This document shows, in pieces, positions 1 through 12,174 of a stretch of 64,000 nt of DNA. The stretch covers positions 12,400,001 to 12,464,000 of the forward strand of contig JACGWO010000003.1 of NCBI GenBank assembly GCA_034509735.1, written 5' to 3'. Below the pieces are notes generated by a model that saw nothing but the letters and a program-made list of their open reading frames with translations, made no database searches and was not told the origin of the DNA. Each line of letters begins with the position of its first letter. Position 1 is the stretch's first letter. Both the position numbers and the translations under genes were made by a program. Source of the DNA: Sesamum alatum. Its lineage: Eukaryota; Streptophyta; Magnoliopsida; Lamiales; Pedaliaceae.

Positions 1-810
1 AAATACCATTCATCCATCATAATAAGCACATGCAAAATTAGAGCCTAGCACGCCCCTGTTGGATGATCACGAGCCCGAATCCTATGCGATCCACTGAGCC
101 CGCAGTGGATCTATGGTCAATCTAGGGTTGGTCCTACACTATTACATTAATAGTAACCCAATCATCATTCTGATGGGCCTTGGTCTCTTTTCTCTTTCTT
201 CTCTTCATGGAAACTCCTTGGAACCTCCAGTCTGGGCTCTCTATGTGGACCTTCCTTCTTCTCTAGCAATTACATAAAATTAAAACCTCACACCTATTCT
301 ACTCTCATTACATATGTAAAATGGAAACCCCAGCAAAAATCCGAGGGGAGTACATAAGAAGGGAGGAATAATGCCTTATTATTCCAAGGCAACTAGAAAG
401 TGAGAAGGAGAAAGCAGAAAAAGAGGCACACAGGCCCAATATAAAATTAAACCATACATTCGGTTTAGGACTCGTGACCATCCATTTCCATCCAATGCAC
501 ATAATCACATGATCCAATCATATAAAATACATGCTAATATCACATGATTACCAATCATAATTATCCAAGATAAAATAAATGCATAACGTATGAAAATATG
601 GTACAACCGTTGGCAATAATATTTTTCTCGTTTTAGGAAGACCCTTCCTCATTATTTCTAGGTAAATTATCCCCGGGATTCCAAATCCAACATAATTTAA
701 CCTCCCAAAATAATGTCTTAGAAAATAGGCAAAAATTAAACAAATGAATTTTCAAAATTAATTAAAAAATTAAAACTGAAAAAAAAATAAAGAGAAACCC
801 TAATACTGCA

Positions 811-1108
811 GTCGGTCGCGGCCACCGGCAGCCGCTAGCCAGCGCGCGCAGGCCCCTCCCTGCTTGCGCGCGCGCCTGGTCGGCAGCAGGCTGCACGGCT
901 GCGCGCGCCGACAAGCTGCCGCGCGCGCTAGCCTGCCGGCCGCCAGTCGTGCGCCTGCCCTGCGCGGGCGCGCGCGCACAGACACCATTATCTGCGTGTG
1001 CGCACGCGCGTGGCCCTTCAGCACGCAGTCGCACGCGCGCGAGCGCATAGGGCGCGCCTGCAGGGCGCGCGCGCACAGACTCCTCCGTCTGCGTGTGCTC
1101 ACGCCTGG
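811..1108. repeat. GC-rich alternating CG/GC tract in a copia leader
   Basis: About 300 bases of very GC-rich sequence packed with GCGCGC and CGCGCG runs, set in DNA that is otherwise strongly AT-rich. Equivalent islands occur at the same place in the leaders of C (10660-10742) and D (31443-31705), so the tract is a family feature. It opens frames in several phases on both strands, all Arg/Ala-rich and typical of low-complexity GC DNA. I do not call a protein. Confidence 0.7.
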
Positions 1109-1247
1109 AAATAATACCAAAAATCATACGAATTTAAAAGAAAGAAAACGACATGCTTTAATAATAATAAAATCAAGAACTAATTAAACATGCCAAAACA
1201 CGTTTCATGCTTAAAACGCACGTAAAACCCTAGGCCTATACGCCGAA

Positions 1248-1264
1248 CCGGGCTTTGATACTAC
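1248..1264 (-). other. Primer binding site of copia element A (degenerate)
   Basis: Immediately inside the LTR, the minus strand reads GTAGTATCAAAGCCCGG. This is close to the TGGTATCAGAGC site complementary to the 3' end of initiator Met-tRNA used by many plant LTR elements, with two transitions. Its position shows that 1265-3267 is a 5' LTR and that the element body lies to the left. Confidence 0.7.
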
Positions 1265-3267
1265 TGAAAAGATTGTGGATCGTCCTAGGAAATAGCGCGA
1301 ATGCGGAAGCGCGGTATAAAATCAAATAACAAAAATTTAAACACGCTTTTACGTAAAATAAAGAACACGTTTAAGGGGTGTACCCTTGAAGTTCCCGGGT
1401 GTTCGGTGTATCTCATGAATTAAAAGCATAGAAACAATCATGGAGGCCATAGGATTAAAAATAAAAGAGGGACGAAAAGTAAATCGGGACCTACCGATTG
1501 TCGTTTTCGTCTTCTAACCGGTACTCGCGTTGTTCCCCCGATTTGCACCAAATCTTGTATATGAGATTCTCCAAATTGTGACACGCAATCCACCCACGTA
1601 TCTTGCACATTGTGCTAGCGAACGAACAAGTATATTGGAGAGGACAGATCAATCACACGTTATTAATTTAACGGGATTAATCCTCCTATGTTCAATTGTT
1701 CAAGAACAAAAGAACAAGAAAATAATATTCTTGAGAGAGAGAGAGAGGGCGGACGAGACGGGAGAGAGCACGAGAGAGTGTGCGTGTGTGTGTGTTGGAG
1801 TTTCATCATCTCTCTTATGGTGAGGGGTTAGAACTATATATAGAGGAGGAGTTTAATCCTCTTCAAACTCCAACTCTAAAGAAGATTCAAACTCCTCCTC
1901 TAAAGAAGACTATTTTGACTAAAATTTTGACCTAGTCAAATTCCTAGTCAAAGTAGTAATTTGACCTAGTCAAATTAATCCTAGCCATCCATCTCTCCTT
2001 TTTAATCTCAACCATTAATTTAATTTAATAGAATATTTAAAACCTATTTAAATATTCCAAAGGGAAATAAATAAATATAATAAATATAAATAATTATTCT
2101 AGGCCCATTAAATTAATTTTCTAATAAATCTAATTTATTAGATTAATCCCTTTTATCTAATAAAAGGAATTAATTCTCTCCAAGAAAATAAAGGACCCGA
2201 TTAAATCCAATTTAATCATTCCATTTCTCCAAATATTTAATTCTAAATTAAATACTTAATGTGTGTGGATTGTGTATGACTCTTTACGTTCACCTTTCAG
2301 CTAGACTTGGTTGGATTCCTAGAATCCGCCCGTTACCATGGGTGGCCATCTAGCAACGGTCCATGGCACTAGAGACTAGGTGAATATTCGGGGATGAACA
2401 TTTAGGCTCTAACAGTACACTTGTCCTTCCGTCTACGGTCTCACTACTTAGGGTCTAGGGCACGGAAATTGCAGGTACCCATTTTGGACCTAAGTGTCGG
2501 TCTGTCCTTACTAAACGCCGCAAGGGAAACCTTCCCTTCTGTTTAGTTACTGTGGCCATAGATTTTAGGGACAAGACACAGAGCATATGTGAGACTCAAC
2601 TGTCAATGCCTTTTGACAGGAGACAGATCCTTTCTTGGAAACTACTGTCACTCTGTACACCAGAGGTGCACTAGACATGGCTTATGACTACTCAAGTGCT
2701 TCTTGCAATCTCTCACCATATCTAAGATACAGCCCTGATATACAGGTAAACTCAGCAGTTCCTCAAGTCAAAGGACTTGACCTGTACTGTCGGAACCGGG
2801 AACACACGTATACCTAGCCGACCCTACTCAAGGTCCTCCGTAAGACGGTTCCCGCGAGTCACCTCAGTCAGCTGCTTTCTAGCAGGCTAACCCACTAACA
2901 CTGCTTAGACGACCTTCGTCACCCGTCGATGAAATACGACAGCAGATGCTTAGTGCAAGTCTCAAGGGAAATCTCGGTACCCATTTTCGAGATTCCTTGA
3001 CTTGGAGATTTCCGGACTGATTTGACGGGACTGATTTCATGGACCTACCTCCAAGCGTACTCCCAGTCCCCGAAATACGTTTTCAGTCCGTGGGCTTTGT
3101 TTGCGTAGTGAACAGATACGTAATGCAGATAAAGTGAACACAAACAAAGTAATGCCAAATGAATTTCACTTCTTTATTCATTAATAATTTATAAAATCCT
3201 TGAAATTGTCTAGACATAGGTTACATTTTGCCTGCCTAGATTGGCTACATGGTCACCTATTCTAACA
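1265..3267 (-). mobile_element. LTR of copia element A (5' LTR, LTR-A subfamily)
   Basis: A 2003-bp LTR in minus orientation: on the plus strand it starts TGAAAAGATTGTGG and ends GGTCACCTATTCTAACA, i.e. TGTTAGAATAGGTGACC...CA when read in its own direction. The flanks ACTAC and CTCGG do not match, as expected when only one LTR of an element is in view, and a primer site abuts its inner end. On the right it interrupts the CACTA transposase at 3268. Four more copies of this subfamily in the window are solo LTRs. Confidence 0.85.
1831..1974 (-). promoter_or_regulatory. LTR-A promoter: W-box cluster plus TATA
   Basis: Read on the minus strand, repeated TTTGACTAGG/CCTAGTCAAA units (1914-1974) precede a CTATATATAG TATA-like box (1833-1842). 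TTGAC is the core W-box recognised by WRKY factors. The same order recurs in every LTR-A and LTR-C copy. The TATA call is by sequence and spacing only. Confidence 0.55.
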
Positions 3268-4861
3268 CTCGGTCCATCGCGAGTCATCGATTACTCTTTG
3301 AGCCTTAATTTTGTAAACAGCTTTTCAGTCGACTTTGTCTTTCTTCATGCTCGGGTAATTCCCGTAGTAGACTTGTAATGCTTGTTGTGCCAGTATGAAT
3401 GGTTCATTCTTTTGGTATAGCTTTTTGAAATTTTCATCAACAATGTGATAATAGGGTGTGTTTTCATGCCTCTAACCAAATCGATCCAATGACAATTGAA
3501 CAATACAATGTGCATGTACGGTATAAGAGGGTAATCTAACTGAATTATCTCTTCCAGTATTCCATAGAAGTCAAAGTCAACAATGAATTGTGGTGTTTGA
3601 GGGTAATCTAACTGAATTATCTCTTCCAGTATTCCATAGAAGTCAAAATTCGTGTCTGTATATGATGAGCTTTTGACACAAACACCACAATTCATTGTTG
3701 ACTTCCCGACATTGTCTAGTGTGGAAAATAAAGCCATTAACGAAGTAAGACGATAACGTCGTCACTTCTGCTCTAGGGCCCCAATAATGCAACTTCACCA
3801 ATTCGTTGTCCGTGTGATTTAATTCGGGTTTCACTTACAACTTATATAACAATTGAAATAATTGTAATTGAGCAGACCGTCGTAATTTATAAGAAAGTGA
3901 CACTTACACGATGCTTGAACTAACCTTGAATTCAGTTGCCACTAGTTGATCAATTATTGGGTCCTTCGAATAATGTTGCTCGTACAGTTCACTCAAGAAG
4001 ACCTGTATTAGAAAAATTAATATTTATAAATATACATGTTCAAACTGAAATGATCGAAAGAGTATATATATATATACATTATGTATCTAAAAAACTAACT
4101 CGTAGTACGGCGTAACTACTTCACAATTACACAACACGTACGTCTCGATTATATGAAGTTCCTCACTGCTCAGCCACCTTTTCTTTGAGGCTCCATTTGC
4201 TCAGTCCGGGTGATTGAAAATGGACCCTACCATTCTATCATCGTTGTTCGTGAGATCATCATTTCGTCCGGGTCTGCTTTGCTTGCAAAGAATTTGCGGT
4301 TTGAAGTAGTGAGAAGAGAAAACCCCAATTTCTTCGACAATGTATGCCTCTACAATTGATGCCTCGATGTGTGCTTTGTTTTTTTCCTTTTTCTTCAAAT
4401 CTCAGAGGAATCTATTCGTATGAATATTTATTAAAATGCGAATGACAGAAACATAAAATTATTCTAGTGTAGTTGCCTCACAAATGGGTACATCCACCTG
4501 TATTGCACCGGCACCCCAATGTGCGCCTCATATGGAAGGTGAACAATTAGGTACTCCATTAAGTCGAAAGAAGGAGGAAATATTTTCTCGAGGTGCACAT
4601 GATGACAGCTACACTGTCTTCCAATTCTTTTTCCTTGTTGACATCTAGCATGGTTGAGCATAGGATCTGGAATAGAAGGCTCACCTCCGTCAAGGCCCCA
4701 ACACGTGCTTAGGAAGTATTTCACGGAACACAATCGAAATCAACTTTTGCATGAATACATGACAATCATGGCTCTTCATGCCGTGCATCCTTAGCTCCTT
4801 CATGTCGACACATCAGAACAAGTTAGATGTGTACCCATCAGGAAACCTAAGACAATGAATC
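3268..4861 (-). pseudogene. TNP2-type CACTA transposase, C-terminal part
   Basis: Decayed C-terminal third of a TNP2-like transposase. Reading leftward: MHGMKSHDCHVFMQ near 4770, then PYEAHIGVPVQYRWMYPF near 4500-4560, typical of the DUF4218 region of plant TNP2 proteins. Next come EASIVEAYIVEEIG (4320-4370), EELHIIETYVLCNC (about 4110-4165) and EPFILAQQALQVYY with KAVYKIKAQ (3280-3400). These are separated by stops, intron-like gaps and frame changes, so no intact product is possible. The N-terminal part continues beyond element D at 34177. The order matches the family; the function (binding and cutting transposon ends in the nucleus) is inferred from it. Confidence 0.8.
3528..3702. repeat. 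72-bp period direct repeat with a 24-bp inverted copy of its spacer
   Basis: A 48-base unit at 3528-3575 recurs at 3600-3647. The 24 bases between them (3576-3599, beginning GTCAACAATGAATTG) recur exactly in inverted orientation at 3679-3702. The period is 72 bases, a multiple of three, inside the transposase C-terminal region. The mixed direct and inverted pattern suggests a template-switch rearrangement. Confidence 0.8.
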
Positions 4862-5977
4862 TGAAGGGCAAGCAGATCCGCCCGGGAGTGCGAGCGGAAG
4901 CCAGAAGCATGCGTTATTTAAAACAATACATGTCAAAGATCCCAAGGGGTGTACTCTTGGGTGCTCAACCCGGCGTTCGCTGTAGAATATGATAGAAAAA
5001 GCGACATATCATATAGAGCATAGATATAACATGAAGGAAACTACAAAAGAGTAATATCGAATGTTACCTTTGTAGCTTTCTTTCTATACGGCTACGAGCG
5101 TTGTTCCACAGCCGAAAAAGTTCACAAAGTTCAAAACTATGAACTCTCTAACGTAGTCTACAACACACTTGGAGAGATCTTATTTTTCTTGTTAGGTAAA
5201 AACGGATCTAGAGACGAAGACCGAAGAAGAGTCTACACTATAAAGTTAGGGTTCCTTCTTGATCTTGCTTTGTTCTTCAATTGATCCTAGATCAATGAAG
5301 GAACATAGGGGATAGTATGGAGAGAGAGGGCCAAAACATAGAGAGTGTAGAGAGAGTGTGTGTTTCTTCTTTTTTTTAAGAAAAAGATGAATAATGAATT
5401 CTTCTACTTTGATGATAGTATATACACACACATAATATATATATATACACTTCATTAATGTGATTATTGGAATGTGTCTAGGTTCATCCAAGGATGTCTA
5501 GATACATTTCAATCAATCCCCATTAATCATCAATCAAGCCTACCATTTCATGAGGTATGATTTAATCATACCAAGTGAAAGAGGCTTGATTGGGGTCGAT
5601 TTATCTATTTCCAAAAGAGACAATTCAACTACACATCAAAGGCCATGTATGGCTGATTTTTATGCTTCCAAAAGAAGCAATTTTTGGCCATCCCCTTTGG
5701 GAAGAAGTCCAACTTCTTCTAATTTCAAAAGTGAAATTAACACATCTCTTGGGCGAAGATTTAATAGTTTAGATTTTATTGTAGTCCAATTACAATAAGC
5801 CCAAAGATTAAATCCTGTTTAAGTCATGGTCCATTTAAATAATTCCCATCAATCTTTTAATCTAATTAAAAGATCTAAGCTTCGACTCTCTACTTAATCG
5901 ATAAATCCTATTTATTCTGTATGTGTATGGTCCTTCCGTGTACTGTCTCTCGGCCTTAGTCTAGGGTATGGAATTGG
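4862..5977 (-). mobile_element. 3' LTR of copia element D, segment 1
   Basis: Begins TGAAGGGCAAGCAGATCCG, the reverse complement of the LTR-B end, and matches the 5' LTR of D from 31983 on (shared CCGCCCGGGAG...GCGAGC and GGCTACGAGCGTTGTTCC). It stops at the insertion of the solo LTR at 5978, at ...TATGGAATTGG. The 5' LTR reads through the same point as TATGGAATTGGGCATTGG (near 33340). Confidence 0.85.
5554..5572. promoter_or_regulatory. 19-bp palindrome conserved in LTR-B copies
   Basis: GGTATGATTTAATCATACC, an almost perfect inverted repeat. It is also at 7499-7517 (one change) and 32663-32681 (one change). Perhaps a protein-binding site or RNA hairpin; function unknown. Confidence 0.45.
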
Positions 5978-8188
5978 TGTTGGAAATAGGTGACCAGAAA
6001 GCCAATAGGTTTGGCAATTTGTAACCTATCCGACAACTTGATGTGAATGTAATATTATTATGTGATGAATAAGATAAGTGTTCGTCACCAATGGTACCTT
6101 CTTTGTTGCGCTCATCTTACATTTGTTAAAATGGTGTTTAACTTATATCGCAACAAAGCCCACAGACCATGGATAACAACTCGTGCAGTTGGGCCACGCA
6201 TTGGATGGTGGTCATGAAACCAACTGATTAAGAGTTGGGTCTGAAACGTTCCAAGTCGAGGACCTCGAGACAGGGCATCGAGAGTCCTATTGAGACTTTG
6301 CGTCAAGAGTCGTGTTCATTGGATGAGTGCCGTGTTTCATCGGCGATAGGCGTGGGACGCCTACACGATCTTGATGGGTTGATCGACTGGGGTCGAGCCG
6401 ACTGGACTGACTCGCGGGGATCATCATATGGAAGCCTTGGAGGCTTGGTCGGTATGATTGGATTTCCCCGGTTCCGATAGTACGGGAGTAATCCTCAGAC
6501 TTGAGGAATCATGGCAGTCACGTGCACAGGACGGCTGTATCTTGGATCTGGCGAGAGGTGATCATTCTGTAAAATGATCATTATAAAGCCTTGTCCAGTT
6601 CAGTCGGAATGTGTAGCGAGGACGGTGGATTCCAAGAAGAAGATCCGTCCCCTGTCAGTATGTGACAGAGGTCTCTCCTATGCACTCGGAGACACGTTCA
6701 TGCTGTTTAAAGCTGTGGCCACAGTGGTTGGTCGAATAGGGAATGGTTCCCTGTGTCGACGCAATGAAGCATACGTGGTCTCGAGTATTAAGCATAGATG
6801 CCTAGTCAAGGATGGGAACCGACGCCCAATTCCATACCCTAGACTAAGGCCGGGAGACGGTAGACGGAAGGATCGTACCCGTACGGAATCGGCGCCTAAA
6901 TGTTCACGCCAATTCACCTAGTCTCTAGTGCCATGGACCGTTGCTAGACGGCCACCCATGGTAACGGGCCCTTGTGGGACACGGGCCCAAGTCTAGCTGA
7001 GGGTGAACCTAAAGGGTCACACACAAATCACCGAGGAGGTTGAGAGATCGACTTGGAGTCAACCTCGAAGGATAAAATAAGTAATTGGATTACTTAAGGG
7101 AAAGTCCATTGGATGGACGGGCCGATATTGTATCGGGCTTTCATTTAATCGGTAAATTGGATTCTCGATTAAATATGGAAAGTTGAGATGTTGAGACGTT
7201 GGATCTTTTAATTGGATTAAAAGATCAACGGGAATAATTTTAAGTGGACATTAAATTGGATTTAATATTGGGTTCGTCGTAATTGGATTACGATAAAACC
7301 CGGTCCGTTAAATTATACCCGAGAGGAGAAATAATTCCTAATTTGGAATAGGAAGAAGTTGGACTTCTTCCCTTAATTAAACATGGCCGACATGCTCCCT
7401 TGGAGGAAGCAAAATCAGCTATGTTGCATGCTAGGTGGTATGTTGACTTGTCTCTTTTGGAAAGAGACAAATCAACTCCAATCAAGCTCTTCCCTTTTGG
7501 TATGATTTGATCATACCATAAATTTTGGTAGGCTTGATTGAAGAAATTGATGGTGATTGATTGGAATAAATTTAGACATCCTTGGATGAACCTAGACACA
7601 TTCCAATAATCACATTAATTATGTATATATATTAGAATATACAACACCAAGCATAAGTGATTCATTATTCATCTTTTTCTAGAAAAAGAGAAGACAAAAA
7701 TCCTCTCCTCTCTCTCAAAATTTTCGTGCTCCCTCCCTCTGTTACACTTGTGTTCTTCACTTGATTTTGAATCAAGAAGAAGAACAAAGTAAGTTTAAGA
7801 GAACACTAATTCATAGTGTTTTCTCTTAAACCGATTCCTTCCTAAACCCGTTCTTTTCTAGCAAGAAGGTGTGGATCACCTTTGGAGAATCCATACGTTT
7901 GGATTTCGTGAGCATTCCGGAGAAGGAACAACGCTAGTAGCCGGGAGCATACGCTAAATAATCAAAGGTAACGGTTTATTACGCTCTGATTGATTTCATT
8001 TGTATATCTATGCCCTATGTGTTTAAATATATATTTTAATATTTACACATCCTACATCGAACGCCCGGTTGAGTACCCAAGGGTACACCCCTTGAGATTC
8101 GCGTATTTTGAATTTGATTTAAATTTACGCACTTTTCTCGCTTTTCTCGCTTCCGCTCGCTCTCCCGGGCGGATCCGCTTGTCCTTCA
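5978..8188 (+). mobile_element. Solo LTR (LTR-B), inserted in the 3' LTR of D
   Basis: A 2211-bp LTR starting TGTTGGAAATAGGTGACC and ending GGATCCGCTTGTCCTTCA, opposite in orientation to the LTR it sits in. Flanks are ATTGG (5973-5977) and ATGGG (8189-8193), matching at four of five positions. No primer site or coding sequence adjoins it, so it is a solo LTR left by LTR-LTR recombination. Shadow open frames near 6100-6900 and 7300-7600 are not genes. Confidence 0.85.
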
Positions 8189-8709
8189 ATGGGCGTCGGT
8201 TCCCATCCTTGACTAGGCGTCTATGCTTAATACTCAAGAGTACACATGCCTCATTGCATCGACACATGAAACTATTTCCTACTTGATCAACCATTGTGGC
8301 CACAGGTTTAAGCAACATGACGTGTCTCCAAGTTCATAGGAGATACCTCTGTCACATACTAACAGGGGACGAATCCTTCTTGAAACCCACCGACCTCGCT
8401 ACACATTCTGACTGCACTAGATAAGGCTTATAATGAACATGTCAGCGACATGATCACCTCTCGCCAGACCCAAGGTACAACCATCGTGTGCACGTGATTA
8501 CCATGGTTCCTCAAGTTTGAGGACTCCTCCCATACTATCGAAATCGGGAAAAATCTAATCATACCGACCAAGCCTCGAAGGCTTCCATATGATGATCCCT
8601 GTGAGTTAGCTCAGTCGGCTCAACCCCAGTCGACCAACCCACCAAGATTGTATAGGCGTCCTACACTTGTCGCTGATGACACATGGCTCTTATCCAATGA
8701 ATACGACTC
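8189..8709 (-). mobile_element. 3' LTR of copia element D, segment 2
   Basis: Continues the D LTR after the solo LTR: GGCGTCGGTTCCCATCCTTG here corresponds to GGCATTGGTTCCCATCATTG near 33345-33365 in the 5' LTR. It ends at CCAATGAATACGACTC, where element C was inserted; the 5' LTR continues directly as GACTCTTGGTGCAAG (33850). Confidence 0.85.
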
Positions 8710-10684
8710 TATTAGAATAGGTGACCGTGAAGCCAATCTGATTGGGCTTATGTAACCTATGTCTGAATAGTTTCGGTGTTTTAATAATTATCATGAATAA
8801 GAAAGTGATATTCATTTGGCTCAAAACTTTGTTTGTGTTCACTTACTGGTTTATATTAACTGTTCACTGCACAAGCAAAGCCTACAGACCCGAAACGACA
8901 TTCCAAGAAACTAGAACTACGCATTGGATGACAGTTCATGAAATCAATTTCTGTGGATCGGTCTAAAACACTCCAAGTCAAGGAATCTCGAGATAGGATA
9001 TCGAGAATCCGCTTGAGACTTGCACTAAGCAATTGTAGTCGCGTTCCATCGACAAGTGACAAGGCTCGTCCATACAATATTAGTGGGTCAGCCAGCTAGG
9101 TGCCAGCTGACTGAGGTGATTCGTGGGAACCGTCATATGGAAGACCTTGAGTACGATCGGTCGGTATGAATTGTATTCCCGGTTCCAACAGTACGAATTT
9201 GATCCTCAGACTTGAGGGACTACTGAGATCACCTACACATCGTGCCTGTATCATAGATTTGGCAATAGGCTACCAAGTCAAGTGACTCAGTTGTCATAAG
9301 CCCTATCTAGTGCAGTCAAGTTGTGTAGTGTGGACAGTAGGTCCTAAGAGAGGATCCGTCTCCTATCAAAAGGGTTGGCAGTAATATCTCACTTTACTCT
9401 TAGACTCTCCCAAATAAATATGTGACCACAGTGACTGAACAATGGGATAGGATCCCTATGACGCTTATTGTGGACGAGCCAAGACTTAAGTCAAGAATGG
9501 GTACCAACATCCTAAAGATCCATACCTTAGACTATAGCTGTGAAATGGTAGATGGAAGGATAAACGTATTGGAGAGCCTAAATGTTCACGCCATAAATAT
9601 TCACGTAGTCTCTGTTGTCATGGACGGTTGCTAGACGGCCGCCCATGGTGATGGACGAATTTCCTTCATGAGATGATTGCAGGTTCGGCCAAGTCTAGCT
9701 GAGGGTGAACTTAAAGAGTCACACACAATCCGCCAGTGACAAAGGATTTAATTTAGAATTCATCTTGGGAGGTTGAACAATTTAATTAGATTAAATTGGT
9801 TTCCTTTTTTCTTGGATTGTTGATTCCTTTAATTAGACTAAATGGAATTAACTAATAAATTGAATTTACTGGAAGTGAGAAAATGAGCTTAAAATAAATA
9901 AATAATAATTATTTAAAGCTCTATGGTTTATTTAAATAGGATTTAAATATTCCATAAATAATCCATTAAGGTGATGGACGGACGAGATTGAAGTAGAGAG
10001 ATCAAGGGCCTAATTAGTTTGACTAATCTAAAGTCTAGTTTTACTAGGATTTGACTAGGTCAAAATCCTAGTCAAAGTATGCTTCTTTAAATTGGAGTTT
10101 GAAGAGGAATAGGATTCCACTTCTATAAATACTCCTAGAAGCACACATTAGATGGATGATCAACTTGTGATCACATACACAGAAAGCGGCCGTGTCTCTC
10201 TCTCACTCGTCCCCTTCCCCTTTTCCTCCAAGAAAGTTCCAAGTTCCTTGTTTAATACAAGTGGACTTTTAATTAATAACTTTTGGTCGATTCGTCCTCC
10301 CAAAATATACACTTGGTCTTTCGCTTAGAACGGGGATCAAGTACCGATAGGGTTGCATGGACGATTTAGAGGATTCCTATTATTGGATCTTGGTGGCAAA
10401 AACGTGGAACAACGCGTTTGTAGCGGTACGAAGACAAAACTACAACCGGGTAGATTCTTCAATTGTGTTTTTCATTTCAACCCTATGACCACCATGATAA
10501 TTGCATGTTTAGTTTAATCATGAGATACACCAAACACCCGGGAGGTTCAAGGGAACACTCCTTGAACGTATGTTTACGTTTCTGTACAAAGCATGCTTAA
10601 TTTCATGTTTTTTTTTTATTTTATATCGCGCTTCTGCATTCGCGCTCCTCCCGGGACGATCCACACGCTACATTGCGTTCCTCA
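8710..10684 (+). mobile_element. 5' LTR of copia element C
   Basis: A 1975-bp LTR starting TATTAGAATAGGTGACC (TG mutated to TA) and ending CATTGCGTTCCTCA. It aligns along its whole length with the 3' LTR at 19995-21997, with scattered substitutions such as CCGAAACGACATT versus CCAAAACAACATT. The visible divergence means the insertion is not recent. Confidence 0.85.
10012..10135 (+). promoter_or_regulatory. LTR-C promoter region: W-box cores and TATA box
   Basis: TTTGACTA and TTTGACTAGGTCAAA units (10017-10075) precede a CTATAAATAC TATA box at about 10122-10131. The same arrangement is in the 3' LTR near 21300-21420. Start-site position is not determined. Confidence 0.5.
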
Positions 10685-11087
10685 GCCGTGTGTTTTCCGG
10701 CCAGGGCGCCACCGGCAGCGGCGGCCCTCAGTCGTCTCCGGTTTGTTTTTCTTGTTTTATTTTAAGATTTAATTTTCTGGAATTATTTTATTATTTTGCA
10801 TGTTTTTATTAAAATACATTATTCAGAAATATTTTATTTTTCTAAGTTTGGAACCACCAAAATTTTATTATTGTTTGAATAATGAGGAAAGGTTTTCCTA
10901 ACAAGAAAGGGATTGCCATTGTTACACCAGTTTTGTATGTATAAATTATTTTATTCTTTTTATGGATTGATGATGTTGGATATCATGAATTATGTGCAAT
11001 ATTATTTGCGTTCAATGAGAATGCATTGATCACAAGCCCTAGACCGAATGTATGGTTTAATTTTGTGTTGGGCATGTGTGCCTCTTT

Positions 11088-11122
<35 letters not shown>

Positions 11123-12174
11123 GGTAGCCTTGGGATAATAAGGCTTTCTATCTCCCTCCAATTGTACTTCCCCTGGGTGTTCGCCGGGGTTTCTTTTTAA
11201 ATTATAATGAGAGTAGTATAGTTTGTGAGGATGTATTTTATTTTGATGAAGAAGACGAAGGATGGCCCAGAAAGGAGGATCTAACGAGTTCCATGGAGAC
11301 CCGGTGGAAAAGAGGCAAGACCCATCAGTGTGTTGATGGGTTTCTATTATTGAATGTAATAGTGTAGGACCAACTTTAGATTGAACATAGATCCACTGTG
11401 GGCTCAATGGGTCACATAGGATTCGAGATTGTGATCATCCAACAGGGGCGTGCTAGGCTTTTATTTTACATGTGGCTTATATGATGGATGAATGGTTTAT
11501 TTATCGTATTACCGCTATATCATGCAAATCGTATTATGCATAATGTATGTATGTATGTTCTGTAATGATATCTCGGTCATTAAACTCTCACTTGGTTGGA
11601 CCAAGTTAAATATTAGATCCTTAATAAATGGACTATAACTCTAGGAGTTCGTCCAAGCCTTCCATCCATGACAAAGTGAGGAAGCTAGTTTCAGTCAATT
11701 GCGTGGTCTCACGAGTCGTGGCACGTCTCTTGTCCTGAAAATAAGCTGCACTTTGTTGTGAACGAAGTAAATACACTCCTGTTTCCAATCTCACGAGTCG
11801 TGGGGGTAGCAATGAGTGCTATGATTCGGTTGATTGGGTCGGGTCTAACGGCGGAATAACGTGATTCGCTTGGAGTCCTTGGGATCACGTAAAAGGGTGA
11901 GGCAAGACATTTTGGGAATCTCATTAGACGAGAATGGTATGGAATACCTCCCACAAGTTGTTATTCATGCGAATCATAAAAGCGGGGTATGGAAAACATC
12001 GTTGTGGATCCCAAGCCCACTAGGAAAGGGTTTCCCGAAAGCGACGTTTGAGAGTGCCGTGTTTTCGTAGAAATAGTGGGAGCATTAAATGACTGAAGTC
12101 CAAGTCTTTAATTATTATTAAAAACTATTTAGATTCTGCTGACTATATTCCGTTTTAAATGTAGATTTAAAACC
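10685..12174 (+). mobile_element. Leader of copia element C
   Basis: Non-coding leader between the 5' LTR and gag. It begins directly in a GC-rich island (to about 10742) and continues AT-rich, with a CT dinucleotide run at 11092-11119. Compared with A, the first few hundred bases, including the primer binding site, are absent. The part from about 10960 to 11500 matches the leader of A at 1-520. No coding sequence is supported. Confidence 0.75.
11092..11119 (+). repeat. CT dinucleotide microsatellite
   Basis: A run of about 14 CT units in the leader of copia element C. On the minus strand it produces an Arg-Glu repeat in a chance open frame. Confidence 0.9.

Larger units (their letters stand above)
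1..1264 (-). mobile_element. 5' untranslated leader of copia element A (partial)
   Basis: Read on the minus strand, this follows the LTR at 1265-3267 and runs off the left edge. Its reverse complement aligns by eye with the leader of copia element C (10740-11500): both share the stretch around the CCAACAGGGGCGTGCTAGGC motif (near 45-60 here, 11440-11455 in C) and the segment around ACCGAATGTATGGTTTAATT. No gag is in view. By comparison with C it should start about 0.7 kb beyond the window edge. The small open frames here are chance openings in leader DNA. Confidence 0.8.

Noticed and set aside
762..1187. Overlapping open frames on both strands, Arg/Ala-rich, 106-121 residues
   Set aside because: They coincide exactly with the GC-rich leader island of a copia element, where stops are rare in every frame. 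No motif, and the equivalent islands in C and D do not keep the same frames.
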